A stretch of 64,000 nt of DNA from Eleginops maclovinus (lineage: Eukaryota > Chordata > Actinopteri > Perciformes > Eleginopidae), in assembly GCF_036324505.1 (NCBI RefSeq), contig NC_086351.1:3296001-3360000 (forward strand), read 5' to 3'. The position numbers and the translations under genes were made by a program. The notes below the pieces were generated by a model. That model did no database searches and had not been told where the DNA came from. It saw only the letters and a program-made list of their open reading frames with translations. Of this stretch, positions 12,601-49,520 are shown one piece after another (position 1 is the stretch's first letter; the number at the start of each line of letters is the position of its first letter).

Positions 12601-15354
12601 AAAGGGAGAGGGGGGAGGCGTGTTGCCGCAGAACGACCCCAGAGTCCCAGAGTGATTCTCAATCTGTAAATACAACAACAAAGGTGATGTCTCACAATGT
12701 ACCTGACTTCCTCTTCTGTCATGTGGATGTTCACAAACTTAAAAGCTCATACTTTAAAGAGCCAACTCAACACCTTTTCAGTTTGGCTTATAATTGAATA
12801 ATACAATAACATTTCAATTAACAATACAAACGTTATTGAGGTGGAATATTTTTTAGGGTGAGAAAGAAACCATTCAAAGTTTTCATATGTGAATAGTTCC
12901 TCCAAATATTACTAAATGGAAAAATCCCCAAAGATGATTAACAGAATTGGAATGAAATATGATGCATTAGTTTTCAAACCGGTTACAACATATGTTTCCG
13001 AATTTCCTCTTTATATGCTGCTCTGTAAAGAGAAACTCCACACCTACCCTCAGTATGTCTATGCATTGCCCATCAAGGCTCTGCTCCACGTCGAAGACCT
13101 GGTTGAAATGCAGCTCCAGCTGCAGGGTGGCCCCCACAGACAGAGTGTACTGACATTTTGCATTCTCTGCATATGAAGCCGGCCACGAGGGGCTGGAAAT
13201 GTCCCCTTCATTCTGCCCCGACAGATCCTCGGTGCAACCCACTGTGATGAACATAACAGTTAAGCATCATCATCAGTTCAATCCAGTCATACAAACAACA
13301 CAATCAGCCATTTCTAGGGAACGTGTTCCCCTCCCCCGGCTTCCTCTATTTCCCCAGTTTCGCTTCATGTTTTAGCTTCCTTGATCCCTCTTCTGCTGCC
13401 TGATTTGAACTTACCATTCTGTTCACTGTTGACTGATCCTAAATCAAGAGTAGTTGTACTACCTGTGCAAGTGTGTTTGTCCACGTCCAGGTGGTAACCG
13501 TGGCGACAGGAGCAGTGGTATCCTCCGATGTAGTTGTGACAGAACTGAGTGCATCCGTTGTCTTCGTCGTTCACACATTCGTCAAAGTCTGAGGAAGAAA
13601 ATATATTAAAGGGGTGAAAAACATACTTTTCAGTGACTGAGGACATCAATCTGGGATTCAACAGAGCTTACGATCCCAACAACTGTGAAAGAGGAACAAT
13701 CCAATCAGCTATTTTGAGAGCTGCCTCAGTCAGAAACCATGGGATTTGTCAACCTATTACAATTTGCTTCCCCTTTTTATGCCAGAAGATTCCTCAGAAT
13801 ATGCACATGTAGAAACATACTAAACTCCAGCCATTTGGCATGAAATGCAACTCTCAAACTAATATTAATAGTGGACACACCACTCTTGTGTCCTTACAAC
13901 AAAGACAGTTAGCTTAGCTTAGGGGTAAAGGCTGAAAACAGAAGGGAAACCGCTGGCCTGGCTCTGTCCAAACAGAGGATGTAAGACAGGATTTAGATGA
14001 CAGCACCTTTGAACTGAAACTAAAAAGCCTCTAAAACGCAGGATATTTATTCATCTACTTTTAAAATGATGCTTTCATTAACTTGTTTTGCTTCAAACTG
14101 AAAACAAGACAATTAACAATCATGACATCAAAATATTTCAATATGTAACGTTTTCAATGTCAGCTTTATAAACTGCAACCATTATGATTGTTCTCTAAAA
14201 AGATCTCCTTCCTAACGCTTTAAATAAAACACAAGGATGAAATACATGCACGTACAAACTGAGCTCTCCTGGGGAAAAACTAAAAGGCACTAATACAATG
14301 TACTTAAACTGAGTGGACTTGAACTCTAGACTTATTATTTCCCTTATTTTTGAAGTTTCCCAAGTCTCACCTTGAAGGGTATAAAACCCTTTGAAGCCGG
14401 TGTGTCTCTTGGTGTTTGAAAAGTCGGAGTGGAAAGTAAGAGAGAGGCAGCCCCCCGAGGCGGAGAGCAACGTGGGGTTAACAGTGGACTGAAGCTCCTT
14501 GTATCCCCGTTTACCACACAGCACTGAGATTAGGTTTCCATTTGAAAACACCTGGAAGAGAAGGTAGAGGGTAAAACAACGGACCGATATCAGTCACCAA
14601 CCTTATTACCAGTTCATCTCGACCCCCTGACCTTCACTGCGTCATTTTCACAGTCCTGGCTGTCCTCCAGGTCCAGGTGGAGGAGCTGGATGGAGAGGGT
14701 GTGACCTTTGGAGGCACACCGGCTCCAGTTCAGACTGGAACCGGGCGGGTATCCATTGGGATATTCTGGAGATTCCACCCATCCCAGCAGCATGGAAGAG
14801 GCCGAGTGGGAGAGCAGGAGGAGCAGGAGACTGAGGGGGATGTATGGAAGATAAGAAAAGTCAAGGGGACGTTGTTAACAGAAATGAAGGAGAAAGTGGA
14901 GGACAAGGTATTACTCATCTTAGAGATGCACAATTTATTAAAGTTTCATAAAAATTGCAATATGGACTAGCTCAATATTCAAATGAGAGGAAGCACAATA
15001 TTTGTTTCAAAGGCTGAATACAGTATGCGTTAGAAACATTTTGAAATGAAGTAGTAGCTGTAGAGATATTACGGCCTACATTGTACTGACTTAACCAAAT
15101 GTTTGTTACAGAATCACATCACAATATCTGTTCAAATAATCACAATTAGTTATTTATTTCCAAGTCAGCCCCAGAGAAAATCTACTATCACACAAAAAAG
15201 ACTTAAAAGCCAGAGACATCGATGCTATAACCAAATCCATTATTATTTCTCCATCTTAAGGCTCTCTGTCCATCTCTAACACATCGTTAAGGTGTTGGAG
15301 TCGGTCTTATTGTAAGAAAAATGCAAAAAGTCAAACCCACCTTAATGGGAACAT
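9630..15354 (-). CDS. c1s: C1s-like complement serine protease (CUB-EGF-CUB-CCP-CCP-SP)
   Basis: Family role: secreted zymogen that C1r activates and that cleaves C4 and C2. Coding exons in transcript order: 15354-15341, 14830-14632, 14551-14371, 13588-13463, 13241-13048, 12663-12513, 12049-11934, 11854-11782, 11681-11547, 11451-11377, 10411-9630. All phases join; the total is 681 residues. The start is chosen because its 14-base exon completes a signal peptide (MFPLSLLLLLLSHSASS). Domains: CUB1, EGF (DFDEC), CUB2, CCP1, CCP2, then the whole protease in one exon, as in human C1r, C1s and MASP2. The activation site is GR-ILGG. The triad is H in TAAHVVEG (human C1s also has AAHVVEG), D in NHDIAL and S in RRDSGG, with an AGT serine codon. 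Asp189 is present. Residue 193, normally the oxyanion-hole glycine, is arginine (codon 9812-9810). It lies upstream of and in the same direction as the C1r-like gene. MASP2 is the main alternative. Confidence 0.8.
10750..11312. mobile_element. hAT-type MITE with perfect 8-bp target duplication
   Basis: The ends TAGGGATGCATCGAT (left) and ATCGGTGCATCCCTA (right) form terminal inverted repeats, with CGGCCGATGTTAGG and ACATCGGCCGATG as further inner inverted copies. The 8-mer GTAAAATG flanks both sides exactly (10742-10749 and 11313-11320). The 563-bp interior has purine-rich GAGAGAG tracts and no transposase. It lies in the intron between the CCP2 and protease exons of the C1s-like gene. Confidence 0.9.
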
Positions 15355-16138
15355 CCTTATCCGATCAAAACTCCTCACAAATAAACTACTCCGATATCTC
15401 TCCTTCCTCTTTTTTCTTTATAATTTGTCTCAATTTGTCAATGTCTTGTGCTGCACCCTCTCTGAAATTGTGCTAGCGCAGGCATTTTATATGTCTATTT
15501 GTAGCCTGCTTTTTGTAAGTTTGCAGTATTGAGGGAGTGACTGCTGGTAAGTGGAATGGAGGACAGACTGAGCCAAAAACATTTAAGATCAACTGATAAT
15601 ACAACATCTCATTGCAGTTCTAGCTCCACAATATCCCTCCGACCAGCGGTACAAAGGTTCATGGGAAACAATGGACTGAAAGGAAGGGGTGTAGTGGAGA
15701 TAGGAAATGTATCATTGTGCTGTTTTGCTATATGCAGTTACATGTAAGGGTGCCAAAATCTGCCTGTAAGCTATACGGAAACACACATACTGTCACTCTG
15801 CAGTGAGAGGGCTAAGGCAGGAAGGAAATGACAGACAGCGAGAGACTTAGCGAGAGACTTAGAGAGAGAGAGAGGAAAACATCAGACTCTGATCACTGGG
15901 GTTTTCCACTGCGTAGGATTTTAAAAAGAGATGACAAGTAGGTAAAGCAGGAGAGGAACATATGCCGCCTCACACACTTCAGACAGCAGAGAGAGTGCGG
16001 AGACCAGAGGAAGAGATTTCACCTGTGTGATGTACTCATTTTAGAAAAGCTGTCATTTCAAAGGTTAGGAGCCATTTCAGAGTCATTGTAGACTGAAGTT
16101 TAAACACAAGTGGCTGGCTGTAATCGAATGGGCAACAA
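15355..16138. other. Intergenic region between divergent C1s-like and TNF receptor genes
   Basis: The C1s-like start (15354, minus) and the TNF receptor model start (16139, plus) are only ~785 bases apart and face outward. The interval should hold both promoters. It contains a GAGAGACTTAGCGAGAGACT direct duplication near 15840-15865. I could not identify a TATA box with confidence, and I found no signal-peptide exon for the TNF receptor here. Confidence 0.5.
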
Positions 16139-24239
<8,101 letters not shown>

Positions 24240-25344
24240 ACAAGTAAATGTGTTTGTTACAGTGAATGAAGGAGCGCAATCATTCTCTGACTTGCTGCAA
24301 CGAGTTCTCAAAACCCAAAACAGGAACTATGTGTTCCTCAAAACTAAGCAAGGTTTCTTTTTTTCAGAAGAGTTAAGGTAGCTGAATGTTTGCTGCCCCC
24401 TGCTGGACTTTACTGAGCACTTCAGTGACATGTTTGTGAATAATTTACAATGAAGCAAACAGCTTCAAAAAGTATGTTTTTTTAAACACTGCTGCAGCTC
24501 TGTTTTGGAGTCGATCTGTTTGATGTGAATAACTAAAGGTATCCTTATCTGTGGGTTTAGCTACATCCCAGTGGTGTTGAATAAGTTTGAGAAATGTTTT
24601 TCTTACTCAGGGCAAATCCCACCAAAAGGCCAAAACTAACAATGAGTGTATCCTTCCAACAACTATGTCTTAGTAGTAAAAACAGTTTATTCCTCTTGGC
24701 CATGGAGCTCCATTGTTGTTCATAAATGCACTGAATGATCAGGATAACATGTTACTTTGTTATCAGGATGAACTTAGGCGCTGTATTTAAAATGTTTGCT
24801 GTTATTATACTGTTAATGTATCCGCAGCAGAAAATAGACCCCCAGCAAATGCTCTGTTTAATCCTGTTTAATTAACATTTTCTGAAGACTACAACGCCCA
24901 TCTGTTTCAGAGTAGAGTGAGACCTTTTCTTTTTATTGAAGCTAAATATTTGTTTGTTAGACCTGGGTGTTTTAAATAATGTCACACATTCCTAAGAACA
25001 AATGGGTTAGGCTGAGTGTTGTTGGTCTTTTCATGGCATTTGTTATAAGGATTTAAGAATTGTGTAATGCTTGATGCAAACAATGTATTTTGTAATTGAA
25101 ATGTATAGGATATTAAATTTAACTTATATTGTTCCAACCCCTGCCGTTGATGCAGGTCATGAATTATACATCTTTTAAATGACGCTGTAATTACCCTTAC
25201 TTTTCATTATTTATGAAACTTTCTAAAACTTTAAGATATGCACACACACATTCAGGTTAGGAATTGTTAAAGGAGAATTTGTATAAGCCCAAAAACTTCT
25301 TTAAAGGTATTTTGTAAAGCAGATTTTGACCCCTGATTCCTTGG
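24240..25344. other. Intergenic / TNF receptor 3' UTR
   Basis: This interval separates two convergent genes. Its proximal part should be the TNF receptor 3' UTR; an ATTAAA near 25112 is a candidate poly(A) signal. A different frame downstream of the stop can be read for about 45 codons, but I see no reason to treat it as coding. Nothing else is recognisable before the SINE at 25345. Confidence 0.4.
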
Positions 25345-25497
25345 CTTTTTGCCTTTAATCGGATAGGAGAGTGGAGAGTGACAGGAAAGTGGGAGAGAGA
25401 GTCGGGGTGGGATCCGGAAAGGACCACAGGTCGGGAATCGAACCCGGGTCACCGGCATAGTGCAGGTGCCCCAGCCAGTTGCGCCACGGCCGGGGTC
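25345..25497 (-). mobile_element. tRNA-derived SINE with 9-bp target duplication
   Basis: On the minus strand the element starts with a tRNA-like head containing A box GTGGCGCAACTGG and B box GGGTTCGATTCCC. A pyrimidine-rich body with CTCTCTCTCCCACT and a short tail follow. The 9-mer ATTCCTTGG flanks both sides (25336-25344 and 25498-25506). It lies between the convergent TNF receptor and rbp genes. The element is too diverged from a cloverleaf to be a functional tRNA gene. Confidence 0.85.
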
Positions 25498-25794
25498 ATT
25501 CCTTGGTATTCTTAAGAGTGATGTGATGGATTAAAGATGCAACAGCGACGTAGTGTATGATTTGTTTATAACATAGGGAAGATAGATAGTGCAATATAAG
25601 TAGGGAATGCTCACACAAGTCATTCTTCTCCGCTTGCTCTCTTCTGTTAGTACCACCACACAGAGACAATTAAGATGTACATATCAGTATTTTCACATAA
25701 TATTCATTCTGATGTTGATTACAATTAAAAACAATAAACATGATTTAGATCTTGTACCAAGTCCGTCTCTATATTCCTTCATTAAAACACTTCA

Positions 25795-28027
25795 TTAAGC
25801 CTTCTTAAAGACTTGCTTGGCAGTGATGCCTTGGACTCTCATCTCCTGCAGAGAGGACAAGGGGGAGATAAGGGGGGGGGGGGTTCAAATGAAGAGTGAG
25901 AATCAATAAGACAGTTTGGCACATCAAAGAAAAGTGAAATGAGTGATACACAAACCTGGGATTGTATCCAAAATACATCCCCGTCACCCTTGACCTGCTA
26001 ATCCGTCAACCACTCTTTCACGATCTACTTATCTCCCCTTCCTCCCCCATCACCAGCTCCCACTCACTCTTCATTATTCTCACGCTGCTCCCTTTCTCCT
26101 GCAATCCACTCTAAACTCCAGCGGCCTGATCCAAGCTGGCATTTACTTTCCAAGTCTGTCCTGAGTTTGGATGCAACAACACATTTCTTTGTCTTTGTCA
26201 AACAGACGTAGAACTGTTTACAAAATCCTGGAAAAGCTATTTAGCTGAACAATGCTGTGTAAAACCTTAATCAGCACTGACAGATTATCTACAAGCTTTA
26301 AATCTTTTACAAGCAAAATGTGAAGACCAAAGCTCTGGCTTGGTCTTGTAGCACTTTATTAAGATGTCCTTTCAAGCTTCTTTTGTGCTGTCTTTCCTTT
26401 GTAGGGTCCTACTTTCCCCCCACAGGCATGCTCAACACTTTACAAACCTTTGAATAGAGAAAGTCTTCCCACAAGATGGTAAAGTGCCACATAATAAAGC
26501 AAATTCCAAACCGTGTCTTATTTGCATGTTCTCCCGTATTGAGCTTATCCATTTTTGCATCTTTTTCCTTCACCATTTTGAATGTCCATGCTCACATCCC
26601 CCCTCCCTCTGCTATCACCTCACTTCCTCTCCATCCATCCACACATCCTTACCAAATGCAGCTTGTCCCCCTCAAGCCAGTGTGTCCAGCCTCGTCCTTC
26701 TTTCTCGCCTTTCTGTACACAGAGCAGTTTGTCTCCCTCCCAGTTCACTGTTGTCTGCAGGAGCACAGAGACGGTGTGTTATTGCGTGCCATTACTATGT
26801 AAAGCAGCTCACATGAGTCTGTGCAATGCAAAAATGTGGCCATGGGTTAAATAACATTAAATGACATTACATTTAGCTAAAGCTTTCATTCAAAGCTGCT
26901 TACAATCACAGCAATCAAGCATTAGGATACAAACCAGAATCCTGCAAGTGCATAGGATGAGCTACATACTGAAATGATGAGTCTTTTGTTTCGTTTTTTC
27001 AGATCGTTTTGGCCATGGTGTAGTCAAAACAGATTTGTTTTCAGTCTGCAAAAGGAAGATGTGTTGACTTTCTGCTTTCATGATATCAAACACTTTCCTT
27101 TCTTGTCTTTGCTCCTTGTATTTTGTCTAACCCCTGCTAATTCTAAATCCTGAATGGATTTGGAAACTGGAAACTGAAGACTGTGAAGAAAGAGAGTGAC
27201 TTGTTTTTTTTATTTGCTGCCTTCTCACACACATCCTCCATTGTGGGATCAAGGCAGGATTAAAGCAGCAGGGGTTGATTGCAACACAAAAACTCAGCGG
27301 TAAGTCTGTGGACTTTCCTGCAGACGTTCCTACATAAAAAAAGCAGACAAAGCAAGCTTGCATAACAAGAAATTATACTCACCATATCAAGTATGTACGG
27401 GTACAAACAAGTCAAATTGCATATTCAGAAAAATACCACACACACCTGACAGGTACGGCCGTCCACTGGTCCCAGATCTTCAGTGAACTCTTTCCCGATG
27501 GTAAAGTCCATGTTGAAGTTCTTGAAGGTGGTGAGGGTGCGGATCCTCATGGCTCCTGTGGCCGGGTCGTGGGTGATCTCTTTGGTGGGACTCAACAGGC
27601 ACACAATCTTCCTCAGGGCGAAATTAATATCTGGGCGAAGATCAATAACAATAGCATTAATAACATGAGCTATGCTTCATTGTTGCTCTATTAAAAAAGC
27701 GGGGCTTTGTCTTGTCACACAGTGCAGAAGGATGATACACCCCTCTGAGTGTGTGGGGTCACAGAGAGGACATGGTGGTGATTTCATTTGACGAATGTGC
27801 AGATGCAAATCATGATTCGAGCATCATATAGATGACCACAAAGCAATGAAAATAGTTTTTAAAAGTGCAACACAAGTCTGAATGTGTATGTTATGGAGGA
27901 GGTTCAATAAAAGCATGTTTTAAGTGCAGCTAATACGATTTAAAGTCTTACCTAATGCTCCGAGGTAGGAGTCCATATTAGTCTGCTCCACCATATTAAA
28001 CGTGCCGGAGTAATCGGGTTTAGACAT
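25795..28027 (-). CDS. rbp5: Cellular retinol-binding protein (probably RBP5 / CRBP-III)
   Basis: Role: small cytosolic carrier of the intracellular lipid-binding protein family that binds retinol and presents it to metabolic enzymes. Four exons in transcript order: 28027-27952, 27630-27446, 26754-26653, 25845-25795. The phases are 1, 0 and 0, the usual four-exon layout of the family. The model has 137 residues; human family members have about 135. Landmarks are YSGTF near the N-terminus, [26 protein letters not shown] and [16 protein letters not shown] in exon 2, [18 protein letters not shown] in exon 3, and a C-terminus [15 protein letters not shown] and the glutamine in CVQKG are typical of retinol binders rather than fatty-acid binders. 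RBP1, RBP5 and RBP7 are all similar; RBP5 is preferred because it lies next to C1R and near PTPN6 in human. The 28.0-28.4 kb region upstream should hold its promoter and contains a short GT run at 28209-28222. Confidence 0.85.
26850..26960 (-). repeat. SINE 3' tail
   Basis: Reversed, this intronic stretch contains GTAAGCAGCTTTGAATGAAA and GCTTTAGCTAAATGTAATG. This resembles the widespread vertebrate SINE tail of the form AAGCGNCTTTGGATAAAAGC..GCTAAATG. Only the tail is clear. Confidence 0.5.
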
Positions 28028-28589
28028 TTTGTTCTTTTTCCAAATTCCAGACGAGCAGAAATCTTCCTTCTTCTTGGATGTTTTCTCCCTCGAGTCAAGT
28101 CCCAGTGCAGATCTGCAGCCGCCTTGCTTGATATCAGTTTCTCTTGCGCAACGTTTTTGCACAATGCCTTTGATTTTTGACGCGTAAAATGAGCTTGTTG
28201 CACGCTGAGTGTGTGTGTGTGTGTTGCAGGCTGCTCCACGGTGAACGTCCTCTCGGGTGAATACTCTCTCTGGATTTGGGAGATTGCTTCCAGTCAGCTG
28301 TGAGTCACTGAAGAGTTTTTCGGAGGGGAGGCATGCATCTTTTCCAAAGCATTTCACCACAGGATTACTTCCAGGGGCGGCGCTTGGGATCCATAAACAT
28401 GTGTAACATGTGTTGTGGGGGGGAGGAGATTTACTGGGTCTGTATGTTGAAGACTAGCAGTGGCAGAACAATGAAACAAAGTACTTAAGTATTGTAGCCT
28501 ACTTAAGTCTTATTTTACATACTTGATCATTACCATTTCCTACTTGCTTTTCATGTTAGGATTGACTGGTGAACAAAAGACTGAATCAC

Positions 28590-28810
28590 TCCCTTAAATG
28601 GCTCATATTCTGCTCATTTTCAGGTTCATATTTGTATTTGCTGTCTCTCCTGGGACATGTCTCCATGCTTTAATGTTCAAAAAGCTCTTTATTTTTCTCA
28701 TACTGCCTGTGCTGCAGCTCCTCTTTTCACCCTCTGTCTGAAACCAGAGCCCAGTCTGCTCTGATTGGTTAGCTGGCGGGCTCTGTTGTGGTCAAACAAC
28801 CGCTTAGAGA
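28590..28810 (+). repeat. Dispersed repeat, inverted copy at 52345-52530
   Basis: Motifs such as TCATATTTGTATTTGCTGTC, CATACTGCCTGTGCTGCAGC and CAGAGCCCAGTCTGCTCTGA reappear reverse-complemented and diverged at 52345-52530. The same order is kept and no protein is encoded. It is a mid-copy interspersed repeat of unknown class. Confidence 0.75.
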
Positions 28811-29815
28811 TGTCCTTTCCTTTAACCTATTAAGTACAAGCGTTAGCCAATAGAAGCGAAAGTGTTACATAATGATGTCACTATGTTTGGGAAGTAAACA
28901 AAGGAATCCAATGGAGGCGTTTCAGGCAGGAAAGGAACTACAGGAAAGGGAAAACCCCCAAAATTGTAATAATAGTTTCATTTCGGATTTAAGGAAGCAT
29001 TTATATTCAAATCTTCGCAGGAAAACCCCCAAATATTATGCATAAATGCGGCACCAATTTTGCAGTATTGTTCATACAGGTTAGTAACTACTGTAACTAC
29101 AAAACCTGAGGTTATTTTTTTAAACAGCAGGTAAATACACACTGAAAGGATTAAATGACTGTCTGAAATGCTGATGTGAAGAACATCAGACAGTCTGGGG
29201 GGAGACTCAATCAGTTTCTGAGTAATCACTGACACTCTTATCTGGGTTCCTTTAAAGGTGTTGGCATTTGAGAAAGGTTAACATTTCCATATGAAAAGAA
29301 GTCTTACAGTGCAGGTAAGAGAGAGGAAGGACTGGGGAATTAAAATAACTGGTCTTTAGAAAAAGTAAATTAGAACAAATGCAAGTCAAATTAAAAAATG
29401 TTTGGGTTGGTTTAGACGCACAAAGAGAACCGAAGATATAAAGTGTGTTAAAAATCTGTATGTGATATCATTGAAATGCCCTAAAGTACAGTTAAGTGGA
29501 AAACCTTTTGCTCCTCTGAAAGCCAGTTTATAAAGGCCCGTCTGTTCATCTTCTGCTCCTGATGCTCTTCTCTTTATTTACAGCTGGATATTCGACATGT
29601 TAAGATAGAGGACTAAACGGTGTATTTAAAGCAACTTAAAGTGATGACATCTGAATACATCTACTGCTGAAACCAAGTGTTAATACGCTGATAAAACACG
29701 GTCTTATAAAACGAAAACTTACGGTATAACCTGATACTAAATCATCCCACACATTACAATGATTTTTGTTCAACTAAAAATAATAAAGATCACATCAAAT
29801 TGTTTACACACTGAC

Positions 29816-29821
29816 TTTATT
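29816..29821 (-). promoter_or_regulatory. ptpn6: Candidate ptpn6 poly(A) signal
   Basis: On the minus strand AATAAA lies ~146 bases after the ptpn6 stop codon at 29967-29969. It is the first good hexamer downstream. Confidence 0.55.
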
Positions 29822-29966
29822 CTCAACAAAGCATTCATGTCACACAACAAAAGTAAACCGCTTATCTTGTCTCTAATTTCACAAATTCATATTGTCTTAT
29901 TTAAAATATAAATCCTTTACCAAAAGAGTGCCTGCATAAATACAACAACATTAATAAAACCTTTTT

Positions 29967-46799
<16,833 letters not shown>

Positions 46800-47118
46800 G
46801 ATGCTTTTTCTCTTCTTCTGGGACCAAAGACAAGGAGAGAGTCACTTGTACCTGCACATGTGCACAGTATATATTTAGATTTATAAAAGAGAAACACCCA
46901 GTTCCTCAATACTTCCTCTCTTTACACGCTAAGCAAGTTCATTCTCATGCTTTTGCTATTCAGAATAAAACATAGAAACAACTCCATCTCTTTGTATCAC
47001 TCCAAATCTACAAAACATGCCTCCAATTTACTGCCCTCTCCTCCTTTTCTTCTACGCTTCCCTCCACCCAAACCCCATCCTCACTGCATCCCGATAGGAA
47101 AGCAGGTGAAACACTTAC

Positions 47119-47204
47119 TCTTCTCAGCGTCCTCTGAACACTACTGACACTCTCCGAGACGCTCGCTCTGCAGTCGTCTCTCGGACCCTCCTCTTTCTGT
47201 GTCG

Positions 47205-47236
<32 letters not shown>

Positions 47237-47260
47237 GCTCTCCCCTCTTCTTTCCTTCTT
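47119..47260 (-). other. ptpn6: Probable non-coding first exon of ptpn6
   Basis: On the minus strand the sequence runs from a (GA)n-rich tract near 47245 through CGGAGAGTGTCAGTAGTGTT to a strong 5' splice site, GAAGA then GTAAGTG, at 47119. The next 3' splice site, at 46817 (TTTGGTCCCAG), opens the exon with the ptpn6 ATG (5' UTR from 46817 to 46800). The position and the donor fit a 5' UTR exon. The transcription start cannot be seen, so the upper limit is a guess. Confidence 0.45.
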
Positions 47261-47654
47261 ACATCTCCTTTCACAAAACAGTGAAAGCAAGACAGGAACC
47301 AAAATAGCTGACAGGCCGGAATCCCACCAACAGATACAGACGCCTTTTCTTTTTTTTTAGAGACGACCACAATAAAAAGTCATATTTAGGAGCAAAGTGA
47401 AACTGGTGGAAATGACTTTGTTTTCTCAATAAAAAAACCCAAAAGGAACGTTCAACCTTCTCCACTCAGCAGTGAATCATGAGCCAAAGTCCAGTAATTC
47501 CACTTTTGTTGCAGGAAAAATCCAACAAAATGTCAAACTTGAGCTTATCGTGCCACCGTTTGTCTCTCAGCCAGACATTAGTAAAGCTTTTCCTCTCCGC
47601 CTGCCCACCTGCCTGTCTCTCTGCTACCACCGTTGCTTTTTGTTCTTTACTTCC

Positions 47655-47656
<2 letters not shown>

Positions 47657-47710
<54 letters not shown>
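47657..47710 (+). repeat. (GT)n microsatellite
   Basis: About 27 units upstream of ptpn6. Confidence 0.97.
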
Positions 47711-47717
<7 letters not shown>

Positions 47718-47793
47718 CATAACACACAAAGGTCACAGTCACAGAGCACTTCCTTATTTGCAGTTTAACCTTCCCCCTCTTTATATACCATAT

Positions 47794-47911
<118 letters not shown>

Positions 47912-48386
47912 TCAGCTGGTAAACCTTTTGCAACTGTGAGATTGTGTCATTATTAAATGACTGTAAGTGCAAAAATGAAACTGAAGACTCCCTAAATAAA
48001 AATGGGTTTTATGATGTGTCTATAATGAGATATTTAAAGGCATGCAGAGGCTTGTGAGAGACAGTCGTTTCCCCATAATGCAACACACCGTCAGGGAGGT
48101 TTGTTTAATGTCACAAACACATGAAGTAACATTTAGCACCGTGTGGAACAAACAGAGACATTTAACTTGCAAATCATGCTGACCTACAACAGGTTTAAAA
48201 AGGGCAGTGTCATTTTTTTCCATCAGGACAAACAGCCACTAGACTTTACCCTGTGTTGTTAATAGTGTCGGGTGCAAACGTGCAAGAGAAAGTTGAACAA
48301 AAAACGCATAAAGCTGGAAACTGCACCGTGTTTGAGCAAGAGTAAAAGGCTAAAAATGAGTGTAAGAACACAAAATGTACTGCAAA

Positions 48387-48389
<3 letters not shown>

Positions 48390-48448
<59 letters not shown>
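48390..48448 (+). repeat. (AC)n microsatellite
   Basis: About 29 units. The opposite-sense tract at 48609-48647 lies 160 bases away. Confidence 0.97.
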
Positions 48449-48452
<4 letters not shown>

Positions 48453-48605
48453 CTGCAGGTGTTGTTAGTCGTGGTTAGCTCATTATAACAGTTTTGTAGC
48501 AAACAACACACACGCTTTGTTTTCTCACAGCCTCTACAATAGCGATGTTTCCTAGATTTGCTCACTTTCTTTATTGTTGTAACACACATGACTGTCGCAA
48601 TGCAT

Positions 48606-48608
<3 letters not shown>

Positions 48609-48647
<39 letters not shown>
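48609..48647 (+). repeat. (TG)n microsatellite
   Basis: About 19 units in the ptpn6-chd4 intergenic region. Confidence 0.95.
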
Positions 48648-48649
<2 letters not shown>

Positions 48650-49049
48650 ACATGATGTTCTGTACCGTCCTCTGACTAAACCTCAGAATAATAGAGTAAC
48701 AGGTCTGAAATAGTCAGTCATCGTCTTTGTTAGTCCTGCTTTTAACATTTAAATCATTTCCTTCTTCTCTTTGTTTTAATGTCTCTGTAATTGAAATATT
48801 TGCAATTAAAATCAACCTTTTTATTTATTAAACAACATTTTTCCAGATCTTTTTTTTGATCACTGTCGTTTGTCCGACGCACAATTTTATTCCCTGTCAA
48901 AAACCTTTCCATGATAATCCCTTAAAGGGTATTAAAGCACAGGCGGCCAACTGTGTTAGTCTTTGAAATCCCTTTTAGAAACTATCTTTGTGACTTTATA
49001 TAAACTCCTTTTTGTTTGTTTTATTACGTGGATTTGGTTTCCAGGTTTT

Positions 49050-49520
49050 AGTTTATTTTCTTTCCTTTGAGTTGTGTTTATTTTATTTGGAAAGCACTTT
49101 ATAGCTGTGAAAGCTGCCATATAAATAACGTTTATTGTATTTTATTATTGATATTGTGGGTACCGTTGCATGGTTTGGAGAGGTTTTGGCTCAGTGTGTT
49201 CTGACCGGTCTTTGGATCAATCCCCAATGCAGTCCTCAGACACTTCAGTATTGAGTGTATGTAAGTCGCTTTGGGTAAAAGCATCTAACAAGTGACATAG
49301 ATCGGAGGATGAAACCCTCTTTATTGTCACATACATGCACACAGCAATGGGGAGGGGGGATTGGAGATGTCTGGTGCCTTGCTCAAGGGCACCACAGCAG
49401 GGCCCAGGAGGTGACCTGGGACCAAGTAGCAGTCCACTTTCCATATTTCAAGTCAGTTTGGTCAAACCCTACGATTCCCAGTCCAAGCCCCTACTGACTG
49501 AGCCACTGCTGGACATGTAA
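49050..49520. repeat. Cluster of retroposon tails
   Basis: In the plus sense there is a LINE-like end (GGAAAGCACTTTATAGC..CCATATAAATAACG) and then, at 49255-49300, a SINE-like end (GTAAGTCGCTTTGGGTAAAA, then GCATCTAACAAGTGACAT). From 49305 an oppositely oriented element follows, with CTTTATTGTCACATACATGC and CTTGCTCAAGGGCACCACAG. At least three insertions appear to be stacked. The rest of 46.8-52.0 kb, other than microsatellites, shows no gene. Confidence 0.6.

Larger units (their letters stand above)
28028..29966. other. Intergenic between rbp and ptpn6
   Basis: This interval contains the rbp upstream region, the ptpn6 3' UTR (29822-29966) and a dispersed repeat at 28590-28810 listed separately. 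Near 28470-28540 a short AAAGTACTTAAGTATTG stretch is another fragment of the AGTAAAGTAC MITE family. I see no gene. Confidence 0.5.

Noticed and set aside
716..15354. Assignment of either protease as MASP1, MASP2 or haptoglobin
   Set aside because: MASP1 has a TCN serine and a histidine loop. Haptoglobin lacks the triad and the CUB/EGF modules. MASP2 remains possible, but motifs and synteny favour C1r and C1s.
25420..25450. tRNA-like B box resembling a tRNA gene
   Set aside because: It belongs to a 153-bp SINE with target duplications; the cloverleaf is not complete.
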